Origin: Sorghum bicolor
Taxonomy: Eukaryota > Streptophyta > Magnoliopsida > Poales > Poaceae
Assembly: GCF_000003195.3 (NCBI RefSeq)
Contig: NW_018396408.1
Span: 305,023 to 369,022, forward strand
Reading direction: 5' to 3'
DNA length: 64,000 bases
Positions 53,606-64,000 of this stretch are shown here, piece by piece (the first letter of the stretch is position 1; each line of letters opens with the position of its first letter). The position numbers and the translations under genes are program-made. A model generated the notes under the pieces. It saw only the letters and a program-made list of their open reading frames with translations. It was not told the origin of the DNA and did no database searches.

Positions 53606-56600
53606 TTTGGTGTCCAAGTTGGCCCCGATGAGAGGTGTCTTCTCTGGGCTGCCATCGACCAGTTGTACTTCCTTGTGCACTTTGGACTTGGAGTTTTTTC
53701 TTGGAGTCTCCTGCTCGGGTAGTTGGAGCTGGTCGGGTGGAACTTGCGTGGCTTGTGCTACTGTTTCTGCCATGCGAATCGAGAGGTCAATTGCCTCGGT
53801 GATCTTGAAGCTTTCTTCTTTGCAAGTATATGCGGTGTAGACGTTGCCACTGATAGTTAAGATGTCCTTCTCAGTTGGCATCTTGAGGACCAGGTATGAG
53901 TAGTGTGGAACTGCCATGAACTTTGTAAGCGAAGGACGGCCGAGGATTGCATGGTAGGTCCCGTCGAAGTCGGCGACCACAAAGTTGACGAACTCTGTGC
54001 GGAATTGGTCTGGTGTTCCGAACTGGACGGGGAGCGTTATCTGGCCAAGGGGTACTGAACTTTGACCCGGCAAGACGCCCCAGAACTGAGCGTCGTACGG
54101 TTTCAGCTGTGCTGGTGTTAACATGAGAGCAGGCAGGCTATTGCGGAACAGGATGTCGATGGAGCTACCCCCATCAACGAGCACTCGCTCGAACCTGACG
54201 CTGTTGATGCATGGGTCCAAGATCAACGGGAAGCACCCTGGTTCTGGGATGGCGGTCCACTGGTCCTGCCTGTTGAAGGAAATCTCTCGGTGCGACTAGG
54301 GAGGGAATTTAGGATCGGCGATAAGGCCATCGGTGGTGTCCACATTAAGGCAAGCCCTCTTCAAGAGCTTTCTTTCTCGTTTTGACTCGATGGAGACTTT
54401 GCCTACGAAGATGGAGTGTACCACGTCGGTGGGACTGACATATTGGTGCCGTGGGTCCCTATCCTGGTCGTCGTCTTCGTCTTCCTGACTGCGTCTGTCC
54501 TGTTTCCTGTTATTCTTGGCGGTATCCCCCTGAGCGGCCCGCTGTGTGTAGACGCTTTTGAGGACACGGCATTCTTCCATCGTATGATTGGACTTGGGAT
54601 GGAGTTAGCACGGTCGTTTCAGCGTCTTGTTGTAGTCTTCCTGGTAGTCTCGCCGTCCGTTGGGACGCTTGACTATGTTTACCTCGTGATCGTTGTCGCG
54701 AGGTCGCTTGCCTCTGAAATCGTCGCGATTGTCACGACGCGTGTCCCACCCTTCTCGGTGGTCGCGGTTGTCGCCGCGGTGGGGATTCTGGTTGTCGAAA
54801 CGCCCGCGGCTGTCGTCTCGTCGGGGAGGCTGCTCGGCTCTTCTTACATCTTCTCGGATGAGCTTTTCTGTGTCGTCGGCGTCGGCGTAGTTTTTGGCCG
54901 TGGCGAGGAGCTTGGCAACCGTGGTTGGCCTTTTACGCAGTAGCTTGCTTCTCAATACTTCATGGAAGCATAGGCCCTTGATGAAGGCCGATATAGCCTC
55001 GTCGTGAGAAATCTTCGAAATCTTGAGGCGCATATCTGAGAAGCGTCGGATGTAATCACACAAGGGCTCATTCTTCCTGTCCCTTATCCTTTCAAGATCG
55101 TATTTGTTTTCGGGCTGCTCGCAGGTAGCAATGAAATTATCAATAAATGCCTGGCGCAATTCTTCCCAAGAATCAAAAGAGTCCTCGGGTAGACCGAGGA
55201 GCCATTGGTGGCCGGCTTGGTCAAGGACAACTGGGAAGTAGTTTGCCATGACGTGCTCGTCCCCTGCAGCTGATCGGACTGCAAACTCGTAAAGAGTGAT
55301 CCAATTTTCGAGATTCTCCTTGCCATCGTACTTTTTAAGCTTCTCAAGCTTGAGGTTGTGAGGCCATACGACTTGGCGAAGGTGTGAGGAGAACTGTCTT
55401 AGGCTAGGGGGGCCATGTGCTGCATCGTACTCGATGCGTTGCACGTTTTCGTGTACTGCTCGTTCCGTAATGCGCCTATTGATGCGTTCGCGGACATTCC
55501 TAGCAGGGATGTTGTGTCGCAGGTCTCGGTCTTGGTTCACCTCCTGACCACGTCCACGCCTTTGTTCGTGGTAACTGTCAGCGTCCCGACCATGATTGTC
55601 GCGATAGGTGTTCTTCCTTCGATTGTTGATAGGTGAACGGCTACGATGGTGCCCACCGGATCGCGGTGAGGTTCGGCTGCGGTGAGTCTGATCAGAGGTG
55701 ACCTCCGTATAGGAGACAGCTTGGACCCTTTTAAGCAGAGTGGCGGTCTGTCCCATGGCCGTGATCAGATGTGCTCGTATATATGATCGGATGCCTTGGT
55801 ACTCCGGAGTATCAGGGAGTCGATCCAGGTTTGCCATGGCTACAACCACGTTGGCGCTTGGTGTCTTGTAGACTTGCTGATTTCCGACCATGTCGAAAGC
55901 GTCGCTAAGGTTGTGTGGGGCGAGTTGCCGCTCCTCATCTGCTCGCCGCTGAGCACGATCGGTGTTACACTGTTCGCGCTGTTGTCTTTGTTCGTCGGTT
56001 TCGCCGTCGACAACTGGTTCATCATTGCTGACGTTAAAAACCAGATCTCCTTGTTGGGGTGGAAAGACTGCAAAGCGGGAAAAACCCGGGGGGTAAGGTG
56101 GTAGATCCAGGTTGTAGTCTTCGTCCTCGGGGTGTAAAACCTCGGTAGGGACAGATCCTGTACTAGAGTTTGTGCTGGTGGCCTTGTCGTCTGGTAGTGT
56201 TCGGATAGACACCATGTTGACAAAGTGACGAGTTGACCCACTGATTTGCCCTGGCGACAATCCCATCTTCCCGAATAGAGAATTGGTATGCCGCGAAAAC
56301 TAATCAGCCGCGTTGTTTAGACCGTGAGGGAAGTTCTGGTCTGGTGAGACTGTCCTGAACTTGACAGCCCATCCCGTGGTGGTCGATGTTATTGTCAGGG
56401 ACGTCTCTAGTCGTTCGTGCGTGGAGACACGAGTTGGTCGACGGGAGTCGAAAAAATTTGATGTTGTCGCCTGATCGGGCTTGCGTGAAATCGAATCCAC
56501 CAGGTTGGAGGTTTCGAGAAGTTTGCGGTCGGCGCGATCGAGGGCTTGAAGAAGATCCGAGTTGTCGACTCGCTTTGCCCTGTAGCGAGGGAGCAAAGGT

Positions 56601-56773
56601 CGGGTCCTCGGAGCCGGTGTGATCGGAGCCGACGCCTCTACTGTCCCACATTAGATCTGGGTTTCTTCCGGAGCCGTGGTCGTAAGGCCGCCACCACGAG
56701 TTGTCCAAGTGATCTGCCCGACAGTGAACGTGAGACCTTCAGCCACAGCCGCGGAAGCTAGGATGATGACCAT
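53603..56773 (-). pseudogene. gag: Decayed gag-protease of element C
   Basis: One continuous frame from the ATG at 56773 down to the family UAG at 53603-53605, with four extra stops: 56651-56653, 56300-56302, 54605-54607 and 54296-54298. No frameshift is needed. The extra stops look like C-to-T or G-to-A changes (for example CAA to TAA, TGG to TAG) compared with element A. The Gag domain, the C-H-H-C cluster (its first Cys directly precedes the stop at 54605) and the protease DGGSS are recognisable. Confidence 0.9.
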
Positions 56774-56802
56774 CTTGTTCGTCTGGGAAGCTGTACGCAC
56801 AC

Positions 56803-56820
56803 CCCCTACCTGGCGCACCA
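56803..56820 (-). other. Primer binding site of element C
   Basis: The same position and sequence as in element A except for one base (C to T on the minus strand: TGGTGCGCCAGGTAGGGG). Confidence 0.65.
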
Positions 56821-56821
56821 C

Positions 56822-57284
56822 TGTCGACGAAAGCTAGTGGGTAGTCTACCTTGGGGTATACCCACGGTAGTAGTTTATCGGCAGACAGGTGCGCAAGCTA
56901 CGAACTCGATGGTGACGCAAGACACGGACAAGGTTTTTATCCAGGTTCGGCCACCGTGTGGGCGTAATACCTACGTCCTGCGTCTAATTGTATTGGATTG
57001 AGTTGAGTTGAGATGAGATGTCTATGGGGGGTCCCTTGCCTCTCTTTATATAGTCCAGAGGGTAGGGTTACAGATCTAGAAACTAATCCTAGTCGATTAC
57101 AATTGCCATAGATAGCATGATATCAATTCCTATTCTAACCGACTAGAATCTTGCTTGGTATCCACGTCTTGTTTCCTTGCGCGAGACTCCGGGCAGTTGG
57201 ATCAAGCCCCGAGTCTTCCTCGTGATGGACCAAGTCTCCTGGTCCAAGTCTAGCCGTAAGGGTATTGGGGTTTATACCCCCACA
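56822..57284 (-). repeat. 5' LTR of element C (only remaining LTR)
   Basis: A 463-bp LTR, clearly homologous to the element A LTRs but with many substitutions. It ends cccccaca and abuts satellite (catcgggtgc). A TATA-type motif, TATATAAAG, lies on the minus strand at 57044-57052. The target duplication cannot be confirmed, because the left end is deleted. Confidence 0.92.
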
Positions 57285-60200
57285 CATCGGGTGCTTCTAG
57301 CAGTTCCATCGGGTGTGTCTAAATTGATTTCTATGTATGTTCCATGCAAACCATGCGCCTATCTTGCATCAAGATTAGAACTATCTCCAAACAAACCGAA
57401 CCAAGCTTCCACCTGAGCCTCTTCACCAAGGAGTACCATCGGGTGCGTCCAAAATGGTTTCTTAGATTATGGTGCATTAGGTGCAAACCATGCACCTATC
57501 TTACATCAAAACTAACACTATCTCCAAATGGACCAAAGCAAGATTCCATATGACACACATCATCTAGGAGTTCTATTAGGTGTGTCCAAATTGATTTCTG
57601 ATCATATGGTATGTTCCACGCAAACCATGCACGTATCTTGCCTCAAGATTAGCACTGTCTCAAAACAGACCAAACCGAGCTTTCACTTGAGCCTCTTCAC
57701 CTAGGTGTACCATCGGGTGCTTCCACAATGATGTCTAACCCTATGGTGCATTAGGCGCAAACCGTGCACCTATCTTGCGCTGAAACTAACATTGTCTCTA
57801 AATAGATCAAAGCGAGACTCCATATGAGACACATCATCTAAGAGTTCCATTTGGTGCGTCCAATCTGATTTTTGAGCATATGGTACGTTCCACGCAAACC
57901 ATGCACCTATCTTACATTAAGATTAGCACTATGTCCAAGCAGACCGAACCAAGCTTCCACTTTAGCCTCTTCACCTAGGATTATCATCGGGTGCTTCCAC
58001 AATGGTTTCTGAGCCTATGGTGCATTAGGCGCAAATCGTGCACCTATCTTGCACCGAAACTAACATTGTCCCCGAGCAGACCAAAGCGAGCTTCCATATG
58101 ACACACATTATCTACGAGTTCTATCAGGTGCATCCAAATTGATTTTTGAGCATATGGTATGTTCTATGCAAACCATGAACCTATCTTGCATCAAGATTTG
58201 CACTGTCTCCAAACCAAGCTTCCACTTGAGCCCCTTTACCTAGGAGTACCATTGCGTGCGTCCAAAATGGTTTCTTAGCCTATGGTGCAATAGGCACAAA
58301 CTGTGCACCTATCTTGCACCAAAACTAACTCTATCTCCAAAGAGACCGAAGTGAGATTCTATATGACACACATCATCTAGGAGTTCCACTAGGTGCTTCC
58401 AAATAGATTTCTAAGCATATGGTACGTTCCATGCAATTCGTGCACCTATCTTGCATCAAATTAGCACTATATCCAAACAAACAACTGAGCTTCCACTTGC
58501 GCACCTTTACCTAGGAGTATCATCGGGTGCATCCAAAATAGTTTCTTAGTCTAAGATGCATTAGGCACAAACCGTGTACCTATCTTGCACCAAAACTAAC
58601 TATGTCTCCAAATAGACTGAAGCGAGATTCCATATGGCACATGTGATCTAGGAGTTCTATTGGGTATGTCCAAATGGATTATTGAGCATATGGTACGTTC
58701 CTTGCAAACCGTGCACCTATCTTGCATCAAGATTAGTACTATCTCCAAACAGATCGAACCAAGCTTCCACTTGAGCCTCTTCACCTAGGAGTATCATTGG
58801 GTGCTTCCACAATAGTTTCTGAGCCTATGATGCATCATGCGCAAATCGTGCACCAATCTTGCACCTAAACTAACACTATCTCCAAACAGACCAAAGCAAG
58901 GTACAATATGACACACATCATCTAGGAGTTCTATCGGGTGCGTCCAAATTGATTTTTGTGAATATACTATCTTCAACTGGACCGAAGCGAGATTCCATAA
59001 GGCAAACTTCAGCTAGTAGTTCCATCGGGTGCCTCTAGCAGTTCCATCGGGTGTGTCCACATTGATTTCTAAGCATATGGTATGTTCCATGCAAATCGTA
59101 CGCCTATCATACATCAAGATGAGAACTATCTTCAAACAGACCAAACCAAGCTTGCACTTGAGCCTCTTCACTAGGGAGTACCACCGGATGCGTCCAAAAT
59201 GGTTTCTTAGACTATGGTGCATTAGGTGCAAACCGTGCACCTATCTTGCACCAAAACTAACACTATCTCCAAATGGACCAAAGCAAAATTCCATATGACG
59301 CACATCATCTAGGAGTTCTATCGGGTGTGTCCAAATTGATTTCCGAGCATATGGTATGTTCCATGCAAACCATGCACCTATCTTGCATCAAGATTAGCAC
59401 TATATCGAAACAGACCAAACCGAGCTTTCACATGAGCCTCTTCACCTACGAGTACAATCGGGTGCTTCCACAATGGTTTCGACCCTATGGTGCATTAGGC
59501 ACAAACCGTGCACCTATCTTGCACTGAAACTAACATTGTCTCTAAATAGACCAAAACGAGACTCCATATGACACACATCATCTAAGAGTTCTATTGGGTG
59601 CGTATAAATTGATTTCTAGGCATATGGTATGTTACATGCAAACCGTGCACCTATCTTACATCAAGATTAGCACTATCTCGAAACAGACCGAACCGAGCTT
59701 CCAGATCAGCCTCTTCACCTAGGAGTATCATCGGGTGCTTCCACAATGGTGTCTGAGCTTATGGTGCATTAGGCGCAAACCGTGTACCTATCTTGCACTG
59801 ATACTAACATTGTCTCCAAACGGACCGAAGCGAGATTCTATATGACACACATTATCTAGGAGTTCTATCAAGTGCGTCGTAATTGATTTCTGAGCATATG
59901 GAACATTCCATGCAAACCGTGCACCTATCTTGCATCAAGATTAACACTATATCCAAATCGAGCTTCTACATGAGCCCCTCTACCTAGGAGTAACATCACG
60001 TGCGTCCAAAATGGTTTCTTAGCCTATGGTGCATTAGGCATACCTATCTTGCACCGAAACTAACACTATCTCCAAAGAGACCGAAGTGAAATTCTATATG
60101 ACACACGTCATCTAGGAGTTCTATTGGGTACTTCCAAATAGATTTCTAAGCATATGGTACATTCCATGCAATTCATGCACCTATCTTTCATTAAGATTAG

Positions 60201-63200
60201 CACTATCCCCAAACAGATTAAACTGAGCTTCCACTTGAGCCCCTTTACCCAGGAGTATCATCGGGTATATCCAAAATGGTTTCTTAGCCTATGATGCATT
60301 AGGCCCAAACTGTGTACCTATCTTGCACCAAAACTAACTCTGTCCGCAAACAGACCGAAGCGAGATTCCATATGACACAACTCATCTAGGAGTTCTATTG
60401 GGGTGCGTCCAAATGGATTTCTTAGCATATGGTACGTTCCATGCAAACCGTGCACCCATCTTGCATCAAGATTAGTAGTATCTCCAAACAGATCGAACCG
60501 ACCTTTCACTTGAGCCTCTTCACCTAGGAGTAGCATCGAGTGCTTCCACAATGGTTTCTGAGCCTATGGTGCATTATGCGCAAACCATGCACCAATCTTG
60601 CACCTAAACTAACACTGTCTCAAAACAAAGAAGCGAGATTCCATATGACACACATCATCTAGGAGTTCTATCGGGTGCGTCCAAATTGATTTTCGAGAAT
60701 ATGGTACGTTCCATGCAAACCATGCACCTATCTTGCATCAAGATTAGCACTATATCAAAAAAGACCAAACCGAGCTTTCACTTGAGCCTCTTCATCAAGG
60801 AGTACCATCGGGCGCTTCCACAATGGCTTCTGACCCTATGGTGCATTAGGCGCAAACCGTGCACCTATCTTGCACTGGAACTAACATTGTCTCTAAATAG
60901 ACCAAGCGAGACTCCATATGACCCACATCATCTAAGAGTTCTATTGGGTTTGTACAAATTGATTTATAAGCATATGGTATGTTCCATGTAAACCGTGCAC
61001 CTATCTTACATAAAGATTAGCATGATCCACAAACCGTGTACCTATCTTGCACCGAAACTAACACTATCTCCAAAGAGACCGAAGTGAGATTCTATATGAC
61101 ACACGTCATCTAGGAGTTCTATTGGGTGCTTCCAAATAGATTTCTAAGCATATGGTACATTCCATGCAATTCATGTACCTATCTTTCATTAAGATTAGCA
61201 CTATCTCCAAACAGATTAAACTGAGCTTCCACTTGAGCCCCTTTACCCAGGAGTATCATCGGGTATATCCAAAATGGTTTCTTAGCCTATGATGTATTAG
61301 GCCCAAACTGTGTACCTATCTTACACCAAAACTAACTCTGTCTCCAAACAGACCGAAGCGAGATTCCATATGACACAACTCATCTAGGAGTTCTATTGGG
61401 GTGCGTTCAAATGGATTTCTTAGCATATGGTACGTTCCATGCAAACCGTTCACCCATCTTGCATCAAGATTAGTAGTATCTCCAAACAGATCGAACCGAC
61501 CTTCCACTTGAGCCTCTTCACCTAGGAGTAGCATCGAGTGCTTCCACAATGGTTTCTGAGCCTATGGTGCATTATGCGCAAACCATGCACCAATCTTGCA
61601 CCTAAACTAACACTGTCTCAAAACAAAGAAGCGAGATTCCATATGACACACATCATCTAGGAGTTCTATCGGGTGCGTCCAAATTGTTTTTCGAGAATAT
61701 GGTACGTTCCATGCAAACCATACACCTATCTTGCATCAAGATTAGCACTATATCAAAACAGACCAAACCGAGCTTTCACTTGAGCCTCTTCATCAAGGAG
61801 TACCATCGGGCGCTTCCACAATGGCTTCTGACCCTATGGTGCATTAGGCGCAAACCGTGCACCTATCTTGCAATGGAACTAACATTGTCTCTAAATAGAC
61901 CAAGCGAGACTCCATATGACCCACATCATCTAAGAGTTCTATTGGGTTTGTACAAATTGATTTCTAAGCATATGGTATGTTCCAAGTAAACCGTGCACCT
62001 ATCTTACATAAAGATTAGCATTATCCACAAACCGTGTACCTATCTTGCACCGAAACTAACACTATCTCCAAAGAGACCGAAGTGAGATTCTATATGACAC
62101 ACGTCATCTAGGAGTTCTATTGGGTGCTTCCAAATATATTTCTAAGCATATGGTACGTTCGATGCAATTCGTGCACTTATCTTGCATCAAGATTAGCACT
62201 ATCTCCAAACAAAGCAAACTGAGCTTCCACTTGAGCCCCTTTACCCAGGAGTATCATCGGGTGCATCCAAAATGGTTTCTTAGCCTATGATGCATTAGGC
62301 GCAAACTGTGTACCTATCTTGCACCAAAACTAACTCTGTCTCCAAACAGACCAAAACGAGATTCTATATGACACATGTCATCTAGGAGTTCTATTGGGGT
62401 GCGTCCAAATGGATTTTCTTAGCATATGGTATGTTCCATGCAAACCATGCACCTATCTTGCATCAAGATTAGCACTATCTCCAAACAGATCGAACCGACC
62501 TTCCACTTGAGCCTCTTCACCTAGGATTATCATCGGGTGCTTCCATAATGGTTTCTGAGCCTATGGTGCATTATGCGCAAACCATGCACCAATCTTGCAC
62601 CTAAACTAACACTGTCTCCAAACAGATTGAAGCAAGATTCCATATGACACACATGATCTAGGAGTTCTATCGGGTGCGTCCAAATTGATTTCTAACAATA
62701 TGGTACGTTCCATGCAAACCGTACACCTATCTTTCATCAAGATTAGCACTATCTCCAAACAGACCGAACCGAGCTTTCACTTGAGCCTCTTCACCTAGGA
62801 GTACAATCAGGAACTTCCACAACGATTTCTGAGCCTATGGTGCACTGGGCACAAACCATGCAACTATCTTGCACCGAAACTAATACTATCTCCAACTGGA
62901 CCGAAGCGAGATTCCATATGAAACACTTCATCTAGTAGTTCCATCGGCTGCATCTACAGTTCCATCGGGTTTGTCCAAATTGATTTCTGAGCAAATGGTA
63001 TGTTCCATGCAAATTGTGCACCTATCTTGCATCAAGATTAGAACTATCTCCAAACAGACAGAACCAAGATTCCACTTGAGCCTCTTCACCATGGAGTACC
63101 ATCGCGTGCGTCCAAAATAGTTTCTTAGACAAACCGTGTTACTATCTTGCACCGAAACTAACACTATCTCCAAAGAGACCGAAGTGAGATTCTATATGAC

Positions 63201-64000
63201 ACACGTCATCTAGGAGTTCTATTGGGTGCTTCCAAATATATTTCAAAGCATATGGTACGTTCCATGCAATTCGAGCACCTATCTTGCATCAAGATTAGCA
63301 CTGTCTCTAAACAAAAGCAAACTGAGCTTCCACTTGAGCCCGTTTACCCAGGAGTATCATCAGGTGCATCCAAAATGGTTTCTTAGCCTATGATGCATTA
63401 GGCGCAAACTGTGTACCTATCTTGCACCAAAACTAACTCTGTCTCCAAACAGACCGAAGCGAGATTCGATATGACACATGTCATCTAGGAGTTCTATTGG
63501 GGTGCGTCCAAATGGATTTCTCAGCATATGATATGTTCCATGCAAACCATGCACCTATCTTGCATCAAGATTAGCACTATCTCCAACACAGATCGAATTG
63601 ACCTTCCACTTGAGCCTCTTCAACTAGGATTATCATCGGGTGCTTCCATAATGGTTTCTGAGCCTATGGTGCATTATGTGCAAACCATGCACCAATCTTG
63701 CACCTAAACTAACACTGTCTCCAAACAGATTGAAGCGAGATTCCGTATGACACACATGATCTAGGAGTTATATCGGGTGCGTCCAAATTGATTTCTAAGA
63801 ATATGGTACGTTCCATGCAAACCGTACACCTATCTTTCATCAAGATTAGCACTATCACCAAACAGACCGAACCAAGCTTTCACTTGAGCCTCTTCTCCTA
63901 GGAGTACCATTGGAACTTCCACAACGATTTCTGAGCCTATGTTGCACTAGGCACAAACCATGCAACTATCTTGCACCGAAACTAATACTATCTCCAATTG
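57285..64000. repeat. 137-bp A/B satellite, right block
   Basis: The same array and orientation as the other blocks. The long-monomer variant with a short internal duplication appears at about 57285, 59018 and 62936. A 998-bp tandem duplication lies at 60041-62036. From about 62037 to the end the arrangement returns to the eight-monomer form seen at the left end of the window, with a period near 1102 bp (gagaccgaagtg at 62073 and 63175). The array runs off the window. Confidence 0.9.
60041..62036. repeat. 998-bp tandem higher-order duplication
   Basis: Copy 1 is 60041-61038 and copy 2 is 61039-62036. The offset is 998 at several separate markers, for example catcgagtgcttccacaatg and cgggcgcttccacaatggct. 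The junction is a truncated monomer reading gcatgatccacaaaccgtg (61021) and gcattatccacaaaccgtg (62019). The unit is 7 monomers plus about 39 bp, so it arose across a deletion junction. Confidence 0.85.

Larger units (their letters stand above)
45689..57284 (-). mobile_element. Element C: decayed, 3'-truncated Tat-lineage element, same family as A
   Basis: Same order as element A on the minus strand: LTR (right), tRNA-Arg-type primer site, gag-pro, UAG, pol, convergent spacer, antisense gene, hairpin array. The left (3') LTR and about 70 bp of adjacent internal sequence are missing. Homology starts at caggaaagtcgcc (45695), which corresponds to about 3432 in element A. The satellite on both sides is in register except for about 25 bp, so one deletion removed the LTR and a little flank. 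Many in-frame stops and a few indels show that it is much older than A. Without a second LTR its age cannot be read directly. Confidence 0.9.

Noticed and set aside
57285..57289. Target-site duplication of element C
   Set aside because: The left end is deleted, so no partner exists to confirm it.
60318..61549. Pair of near-identical small frames on the minus strand
   Set aside because: The similarity comes from the 998-bp satellite duplication, not from a gene family.
1..64000. Host genes, tRNA or rRNA genes
   Set aside because: Every stretch outside the three elements and the small insert is satellite; no RNA gene signature was seen.

Overview
This window looks like plant centromeric DNA, most probably from a grass of the sorghum, sugarcane or Miscanthus group (Andropogoneae). 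No host protein-coding gene, rRNA or tRNA gene was found. The background is a head-to-tail satellite built from two diverged 137-bp monomers that alternate as an A/B dimer of about 274 bp. A 137-bp period is what is known for centromere satellites of sorghum and sugarcane. I recognise it by period and general look, not by alignment. The satellite fills 1-2899, 14938-28490, 44320-45688 and 57285-64000, always in the same orientation, and carries several higher-order repeat forms.

Three LTR retrotransposons of the Ty3/gypsy superfamily interrupt the array. Element A (2900-14937, minus strand) is a complete young Tat-lineage element. It has 462-bp LTRs with about two differences between them, the 5-bp target duplication GGGTG, and an 18-nt primer binding site that fits tRNA-Arg(CCU). 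Gag-protease and Pol lie in one frame, separated by a single UAG. A second, intron-containing gene lies on the opposite strand in the 3' half (six exons, 4668-7815). Element C (45689-57284, minus strand) is an older copy of the same family. It has lost its left LTR and carries many nonsense mutations, but keeps the same architecture: the UAG between gag-pro and pol, the hairpin after it, the antisense gene and most of its splice sites, and the tandem hairpin array upstream of that gene.

Element B (28491-44319, plus strand) is a chromodomain-bearing element of Tekay/Del type with unusually long LTRs (4580 bp each, about 28 differences by hand count) and target duplication CATAT. It has an initiator-Met-type primer binding site and a polypurine tract. 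An extra open reading frame (orf0, 361 aa) lies upstream of gag. The orf0 and gag start codons each directly follow a polypyrimidine-CAG acceptor-like site, and a perfect donor consensus lies in the leader. This suggests that splicing decides whether orf0 or gag-pol is translated.

Possibly new biology, in order of interest: (1) the multi-exon antisense gene conserved in two Tat copies; (2) an 8-bp stem placed directly after the gag-pol UAG in both copies, with one change from a Watson-Crick to a wobble pair; (3) the leader splice-site arrangement and the orf0 product of element B; (4) an array of hairpin repeats whose stems are kept while the loops differ between copies A and C; (5) higher-order satellite organisation, including a 998-bp tandem duplication that is not a whole number of monomers. 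Elements A and B are young by LTR divergence, yet both carry single-base frameshifts close to short homopolymers. These are either recent lesions or sequencing errors.
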